This document shows, one piece after another, positions 58,325-64,000 of a stretch of DNA of 64,000 nucleotides (positions are counted from its first letter, which is position 1; every line of letters begins with the position of its first letter). The translations under genes and the position numbers were made by a program. Location: positions 3,782,001-3,846,000 of the forward strand of contig JAKLTH010000238.1 of assembly GCA_025175895.1 (NCBI GenBank). Reading direction: 5' to 3'. Source of the stretch: Wurfbainia villosa. Taxonomy: Eukaryota; Streptophyta; Magnoliopsida; Zingiberales; Zingiberaceae. The notes beneath the pieces were generated by a model. That model had not been told where the DNA came from. It worked only from the letters and a program-made list of their open reading frames with translations, and made no database searches.

Positions 58325-58924
58325 TCAAGCTGAAGAATATAAATTATATGCACCCAGCTTGTTATATATGTAGTCAATTCGGGGACCTCTCAGTGACTTA
58401 GTAAATATATCTGCTAGCTGATCATGTGAGTTAACAAAACTAGTAGATATTTCTCCAGATATGACTTTCTCTCTGACAAAGTGACAGTCGACTTCAAAAT
58501 GCTTTGTCCTCTCATGAAAAACTGGATTTGAGGCGATATGCATGACGACCTGGTTATCACATATAAGTGACATTTGTGTAACGTCTCCAAACTTTAGCTC
58601 CTGAAGCAACTGTTTGAGCCATATAAGTTCTTGACCGGCTATGGTCATAGCTCGATACTCTGCCTCTGCACTGGATCTTGCCACAACATTCTGCTTTTTG
58701 CTTTTTCAAGAAACAAGATTATCTCCGACAAATATACAAAAACTAGAAGTAGATCTCCTATTAATGGGAGATCCTGCCCAGTCTGCATCAGAATATCCTA
58801 TGACTCGAGTATGTCCTTTGTCTTTATACAAAAGACCCTTTCTGGGCGCCTCGATATATCGAGCAATGCGAATCACGTCCCAATATTCTTTACAGAGAGT
58901 TGAAAGCGACTTACTACACTTCAT
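58325..58924 (-). pseudogene. copia RNase H domain (intronic element)
   Basis: Frames 58706-58924 and 58325-58684 cover RNase H: GYSDADWAGSPINRRSTSSF, then SSAEAEYRAMTIAGQELIWL, CDNQVVMHIASNPVFHERTK and DQLADIFTKSLRG. A frameshift near 58690 separates them. All catalytic regions are visible. Confidence 0.88.
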
Positions 58925-59762
58925 GATGTGATATCCTGGACGAGTAGATAAGGTAACTTAGTCTTCCTCTAATCGCTTTGTATCGTTCGGGATCTAGTAG
59001 AGGCTCCTCGATTTGGTAGGAGCTTGACATTAGGATCCATAGGGTTGTCAGTATTGTCTTTGAGTTTAACATTCCTGTTTCTTCTAGAATATTCATTGTA
59101 CTTCCTTTGAAATAATGATCCCATTTACGGATTTGTGCTACTTATCCCGAAGTATTTAAGTCTCGAGATCCTTTGTCGAAATGTTTGAAAGATGTTGTTT
59201 CACCGCGTGAGATCCCAGAGATGATCACTTCTGTGATACGATATCATCAACATAAACCACTAGGTAGATACAACGGTAGATGAGTGGCGATAAAAGCAGA
59301 ATGGTCACCTCAAATCAGAATCATCTTTGTGAATTACAATACTGAATCTACCGAACCATGCTCTGGGTGACTGCTTGAGATCATATAAATATTTTCACAA
59401 GCGACACACAAGACCAGAAGACTCCCCCTGAGCAGCAAAACACGAAGGTTACTCCATGTAGACTTCTTCGGCGATTCACCATGTAAACGTATTCTTGATG
59501 TCCAACCGATAAATAGACCAGGTGTTGAATCGCAAAGAATGAATACGAATAAGCGTATAGAGGACATCTTGCGCACAGGAGAAAATGTGTCCCATAATCC
59601 AATCCAAGATCCGAGTATAACCTTTAGTAGCGAGGCGAGCCTTAAGTCGATCAGCCGTTCTGCTGGACTGACCTTCATCAGATATATCCATCGTGACAAC
59701 AACAATCGACTTTCACGGTGGTAGAGGAACGAGATCCCAAGTCCTACAACTCTGTAAGACAC
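58914..59762 (-). pseudogene. copia reverse transcriptase (intronic element), frame-broken
   Basis: Pieces in different frames read RLKARLATKGYTRILDWIMG, RLDIKNTFTW, a VVYVDDIV catalytic box at about 59235-59270, and NILEETGMLNSK ... PLLDPERYKAIRGRLSYL. These are in the normal order of copia RT. At least three frameshifts. The YVDD box is intact. Confidence 0.85.
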
Positions 59763-59887
59763 TCATTTTCTGCAGCGTAGCTGTTTCCGTCTGGATGGGC
59801 AACGCATCTCCTGCGCGTCTTTGGAAGAGAAAGCAGGCAGCAAGGAGGAAAGACAAGAATAATAAGAAGGAGAAAGGCGATGGTAAC

Positions 59888-60904
59888 TCAAAGAAACATA
59901 ATGAGAAGGATTACGAGTGGAACGTATACCTTTCGAAGGCGATGGGAATATCGCAGTTGAAGAGAGGAGGAGGAGCGGAGGACTGGCTCGAGCGATTCCA
60001 TGGCGAGTCGGTGTTGGCGGCGTGAGCGGGAATGAGGGCGATAAACCTGCAACGGAGGAGGAATTGGGGTTGGGGGTGATAGAGAATCTTCCGGAGGGTC
60101 AAAGACTGAAACAGGCATAGAAGGATGAAATTCAGACGATGACTCTAAAGACTCAAAGAAAGGAACTGAATCAAAGAATGTGATATCGACAGAGATGAAA
60201 TACCGACGAAGAGTAGGGGAATAACACTTATACCCTTTCTGAGACCGTGGGTATCTAAGAAAAATACATTTATGCGACCGAGGAGAGAGTTTATCAATGT
60301 CAGGATCAAGAGCATGAGCAAAACATGTAGAACCAAAGACTCTAGGTGGTAAAGGATGAAGAGACTGCTTCGGATAAAGTACATGATGAGGTATTTGACC
60401 TTGTAAAGTAGAGGAAGGCATGCAATTGATGAGATAACATGCGGTAAGTACGGTGTCACCCCAAAAACGAAGAGGAACGTGAGAGTGTAGGAGAAGAGTC
60501 AGGGTGGTCTCGAGAAGATGGCGATTCTTGCGTTATGCATTCCGTTCTGTTGTATGAGAATGAATTTAGATGTAATATCGTGAGATGCAGGTTTGAAATA
60601 GAGTAGATAGATAGATATTCACGTGCATTATCACTCTGCGAGGATCGAAGAGGATACCAAATTGTGTTTTAACCGTTAAAAAGATTGAAAAATAGAAAAT
60701 AATTCCGAGCGATCCTTCATTAGATATAACCAAATACAATGGGAAAAATCGTCTACAAAAGTAACAAAATATCGTGACCCCAATGTAGAGGCAACCGACT
60801 CGGACTCGAATATCCGAATGAACTAAAGCAAAGGAGACGACGTGGCGACTTATAATGCGAGGAGAAAAGCAGACTACGTCGTGTTTGCTTAACCGATGAC
60901 TCAC
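59888..60904 (-). pseudogene. copia integrase C-terminal region (intronic element), decayed
   Basis: The frame 59888-60421 has PRVFGSTCFAHALDPDIDKL and SHKCIFLRYPRSQKGYKCYS, the block that follows the copia integrase core, then a Pro/Ser-rich linker toward RT. Upstream to about 60904 the integrase core is recognisable only in scraps in several frames. Confidence 0.75.
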
Positions 60905-61588
60905 AAGACAAACTCTAAATAAAGATGACTAGGATGTAATTGTTTTAACTTATCAAGACCGGGATGTCCCAGGCATGGATAACAAGTGGAGATCTTTGTC
61001 GCCGCGCCAACAAGAGAGTTTTGGTGAAGTTGATATAGACCATGAGACTCACATCCGGAGCCAATCATCCTCCCGTACTCAGGTCCTATGGAAACGAAGA
61101 TTTAGTAAATGAGATGATGATCAATGGTGAGTGGTGGCTTATTGATAATAAATTAAAGGAGCTCGGAAACATAAAGAACATTCTGAATGGGAAGAGATGG
61201 AGAAGAATGAACAATACCAACACTTTGGGATTTGAGTTTACCATGGTGACAAAGGGTAAGTAACGAGTAGATAGTGAGGAAAAAGAGATCTATTACGGTG
61301 ATATGATCGGTGGTGGTCAGTCAAGTACCGAGGACCAAGAGGCGAGATATGTCGATAAAGGAATTATCGACGAGTAATGGCGTGAGGAATTAGACTCCGT
61401 CGATCCTCATACCATGGAAGTCATCGTAGGAAGGCGGTGGAGTGAATGGTGTCAATAGGCGGTGGAGTTGGGCGATGTCATGAGCCGGAAGTTGAAGGCG
61501 TGTGAGAACTCTGAGCGTCTGGCGATCTGAGAGGTCGACCATGGAGACTTGATATTTATCAATCGTGTGTCACAGTCGGTGGTGATGA

Positions 61589-62319
61589 TTACCAAGGACG
61601 TCCTTTGCCATTCTTATGCGATGGAGGTTTGTTGTTGTTTCTAGAGACCAATGCTGAAGAGTCAACCGGAATGGAAGATGGTAATGTCAAGACTTTGGTA
61701 GGGACACGGAGGAGAGTTGCCCAGGTAGAGTCCATGGTGGCCTCTATGGGGCTGTCCAGGATCTGATCACGAACATGAGAGTAATCTGTAGGCAGACCAT
61801 ATAACGCCAGAGATATAAAAAATTTCTTCCGATTTTCAAGCTCTACAACAGGAGTGGCCGCGGGTGGGAGCAGGTCATTGAACTCACACAGAAGGCTAGA
61901 GACTGATCCTAAATAAGTTGACATAGACTCCTTGATCTGATGGGCATTAAGGATGGTCATGAGGTCGTCACAAACTTGATAGAGTCGCCGAAAAGTGTTC
62001 GTAAAAAGTTGTTGAGTTTGTATCCAAACATCCTTGCAGGTCTTATGAGTCCGGAAGACATCCTGGAGAGATGGATGGACGGTGGCTCGGATAATGCAAT
62101 ACAACGAGCATCAACCTTTCTCCATAAAGGACGATCGGCCATTTGAATATCCTCTTCAGTTTGTGTGAGATGTGTTTCATAACCCTGTCCAACAAGCCAA
62201 AGCTCAATGTAAGAGGCCCAAGAAGAATTCTTACCATCCAAGAGCTCAGATGAGAGCGGTGCCGTGACGTGGTTGGTAAAGATTAGAAAATCCGATTTCG
62301 AAGTGTCGGAGGTAGCCAT
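61589..62319 (-). pseudogene. copia gag (intronic element), frame-broken
   Basis: The frame 61957-62319 starts MATSDTSKSDFLIFTNHVTA and includes KNSSWASYIELWL and QMADRPLWRKVDARCIALSE. The frame 61589-62104 continues with HPSLQDVFRTHKTCKDVWIQ, CDDLMTILNAHQIKESMSTY and LENRKKFFISLALYGLP. This is UBN2-type copia gag. A frameshift near 62050 splits it. No clear zinc knuckle was seen. Confidence 0.85.
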
Positions 62320-62579
62320 GACGAGTTAAGCAAGTGCTGATCAAGTTCCTGGGCAGCAGCTTGCGGAGAAGAGGGAAAGTCTTTTCCCGTGAAGGCTGCC
62401 GGCGGCGGATGGATAGACGCTCCCTTGAGCGGCAGCGGAAGGGGGCGACGCTGGCTACGGCAGGCGTCTCGGGATCGGAAAGCAGAGAGGAGACGCTGAT
62501 CCAGCAGATAGAGGAGAAGAACTGCGGCGGAGATGACTATTCGTCGTCGTCAGACTCCGACGATGAGAAGTCGAAGGTG

Positions 62580-62935
62580 TCGGCGGCGGCGTAGGCGAGA
62601 ACGATCGCGGGGCCGGCCGAGAAGCGAGCCTCCTGGCCAATGAGGACGTAGATTCCAGTACCAACGACGACACCGAAGTCGAGCCAGGCGAGGTTGAGCG
62701 ATCTAAACCCGCGGCTCGGCCGCGACGGAGGGCGAAAGCTCCTGGCGTCGGTGGCGATTCGCGGCCGCACGAGCCACCGAGCTATCCGAACCGGCCGAAG
62801 AGAGACGATTGCGCCGCTGTGGCGACCGGTGCGGGTGGCCGATTTCTCCTCCTCGAAGAAGTGCGAGGTGCCGGTAGAGGATGCAGCGGGGAAGGAAGCG
62901 GCGGTGATGAAGGCCGAGAAGGTTTACTGACCTCG
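62580..62935 (-). pseudogene. captured fragment of a cationic amino-acid transporter (CAT) gene in the copia leader
   Basis: Between the primer-binding site (63084-63095) and gag (62319) the leader is very GC-rich. On the minus strand it reads SLNLAWLDFGVVVGTGIYVL then IGQEARFSAGPAIVLAYA. This matches the first membrane helices of plant CAT transporters (APC superfamily), whose pattern is WWDLxWxGxGxVIGxGIFVL-TGQEARxxAGPAIVLSY. A 77-codon frame (62537-62770) covers it; the CAT-like part upstream to about 62935 is less certain. It is in the same sense as the element and lacks the rest of the transporter, so it is a transduplicated piece and not a working gene. Confidence 0.7.
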
Positions 62936-63083
62936 TCGAGGGAGGACGATGGAGGCGGAGGTGCGATGTTTGCGGCGTGCGCGCGCGGGAGAAGATGCTC
63001 GCGTGAGAAAGTCGCGAGCGGAGCTGCGTCGCAAAGGAGAAGCGCGCCGGGAAAGATATCGCGAAAAAGGTGAAAAACCTAAA

Positions 63084-63095
63084 GCTCTGATACCA
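63084..63095 (-). other. primer-binding site of the intronic copia element
   Basis: Reverse complement TGGTATCAGAGC, a perfect copy of the plant copia initiator-Met tRNA site, directly adjacent to the 5' LTR (starts 63096). Confidence 0.92.
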
Positions 63096-63285
63096 TGTTA
63101 TTTCGTAACTTAAGATACCCTATTACATGAAAGAAGCCCTATTTATATACAAGATTAGGGCTTATTCAAAAGAATAAATCAAACCCTATCCTAGGAATAA
63201 ATCAAATTCTATCCTAAAAAATAATTATTCCTAATGATATTTAGGGATAATAATTATCCCTAGTCATATCTACAATATTCAAACA
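63096..63285 (-). repeat. 5' LTR of the intronic copia element
   Basis: 190 bp, nearly identical to 58128-58317, followed by the ACAAC target duplication. On the minus strand it would contain the element promoter, pointing away from the EMC3 sense direction. Confidence 0.9.
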
Positions 63286-63290
63286 ACAAC

Positions 63291-64000
63291 TTTGTCTCAT
63301 ATTTATTTGTTTAAAATGTTTTTTCCTTTTTCATAGTTTTTAATATATTTTTTTAGTGAAATGTATTCTAAAAGTTTATATACTTAATTGCAAATGCCAA
63401 AATTAGAAAATGTTTAAATGATTTTTTGATTGTCTTCTCCATGGTATAGGTTGTCGAGCAAGCAAATGTAGATGAGGGAAAGGGTACTGTTTTGGTTGTA
63501 TGTGATGGTGTGGTCTACTATCACTTGTGCACAAGTGAGGGTGTCAGGGAATTACAACAGACAACAAGGGTGTAAGCTCACCCATTCTTGATGCAAGGCA
63601 TCGACAAGGTGTCACGTCATGGCTGATAGAGACATGGTTAGTGGAGATTTTGAATCTATGGGTGGCAATTGACATGGTGGGCATGATTGTTTGTTTACCG
63701 TGGCAATGCAACAACGATACATGAGCAGACATTAGTCGAAATCAAGGTGGATCATATTAGAGGAACGGGTCTCGTAGTTTTGTTCAAGTAGGGTGTCGAT
63801 GTCTCTCCCTCGGTGTTGCGATGAAGGTTGTAAATTGTTATGACGTTGCTTTGAGGTAATGAGGTGAGTGAAGTGGCTATGTGGTAAACACATTGGTGGC
63901 TCTAGAAGGAAGTAGAGGAGGTAGCTTAGTCAATATGTCTCTTGAGTTGAGAAAGGAGGATGCAAAATTTTCTCTTTTTCATCTCAACTGTATTATTTTT
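63291..64000 (+). other. EMC3 intron 4, after the copia insertion
   Basis: No EMC3 exon, RNA gene or transposon was recognised before the window ends. The later part (63450-63960) is GT-rich on the plus strand and could be part of another degenerate repeat. Confidence 0.4.

Larger units (their letters stand above)
58128..63285 (-). mobile_element. complete copia element with short LTRs in EMC3 intron 4, carrying a captured gene piece
   Basis: 5158 bp with LTRs of 190 bp (58128-58317 and 63096-63285), differing at only a few positions, and a perfect 5-bp target duplication ACAAC (58123-58127 and 63286-63290). It is antisense to EMC3. A perfect TGGTATCAGAGC primer-binding site abuts the 5' LTR and a GAGGGGGAG polypurine tract abuts the 3' LTR. 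Gag, integrase, RT and RNase H are all recognisable but frame-broken. Short LTRs and the pol style point to an Ale/Ivana-type lineage; this is inference. Its 765-bp leader contains a host-gene fragment. Near-identical LTRs suggest recent insertion, yet pol is decayed, so the copy was probably mobilised in trans. Confidence 0.92.

Noticed and set aside
59693..60120. Plus-strand frames with Lys/Arg-rich sequence within the intronic copia
   Set aside because: They are antisense shadows of the RT-integrase linker region.

Overview
This is nuclear DNA of a flowering plant. The host genes contain introns, the repeats are typical of plants (Ty1/copia and Ty3/gypsy LTR elements, RTE-type LINEs, an AU-type SINE, Tourist-like MITEs), and the spacers are very AT-rich. 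The translated host exons look monocot-like, and a Zingiberales relative would fit, but that is inference and the species is not determined. Nothing bacterial, viral or CRISPR-like was seen.

Layout. 1-13.1 kb is a nest of retrotransposons: several diverged copies of one long copia LTR, a minus-strand element with a gag gene but no visible pol, and a 5'-deleted chromovirus-type gypsy inside one of its LTRs. The nest splits a small tandem repeat that is visible at both edges. 13.7-14.8 kb holds the 5' half of an RTE LINE (minus). 16.4-17.8 kb is an apparently intact two-exon gene for a secreted leucine-rich-repeat protein (minus). 19.0-22.9 kb is a decayed RD21-like, granulin-containing cysteine protease gene (minus), broken by frameshifts, stops and a LINE insertion. 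23-30 kb is a gene desert with three Harbinger-type MITEs in the wider area, an unclassified dispersed repeat, tandem arrays and a solo LTR. 30.1-39.7 kb is a complete 9.6-kb copia element (minus) inserted in the middle of a SINE; target-site duplications of both insertions survive.

40.9-49.2 kb carries TIC21 (chloroplast inner-envelope protein) in four exons. Its 6.6-kb first intron holds an RTE LINE invaded by a full-length RTE LINE of opposite orientation and by an AU-type SINE. 54.0 kb to the end carries the first four exons of EMC3, a subunit of the ER membrane protein complex. Its fourth intron runs past the window edge and contains a 5.2-kb copia element (58.1-63.3 kb, antisense) whose 5' leader holds a piece of a cationic amino-acid transporter gene.

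The host genes (LRR protein, TIC21, EMC3) have unrelated roles and do not form a pathway. The main interest of the window is the layered history of its insertions, which can be ordered from target-site duplications, and the gene-fragment capture. No wholly new functional system could be demonstrated from the sequence alone.
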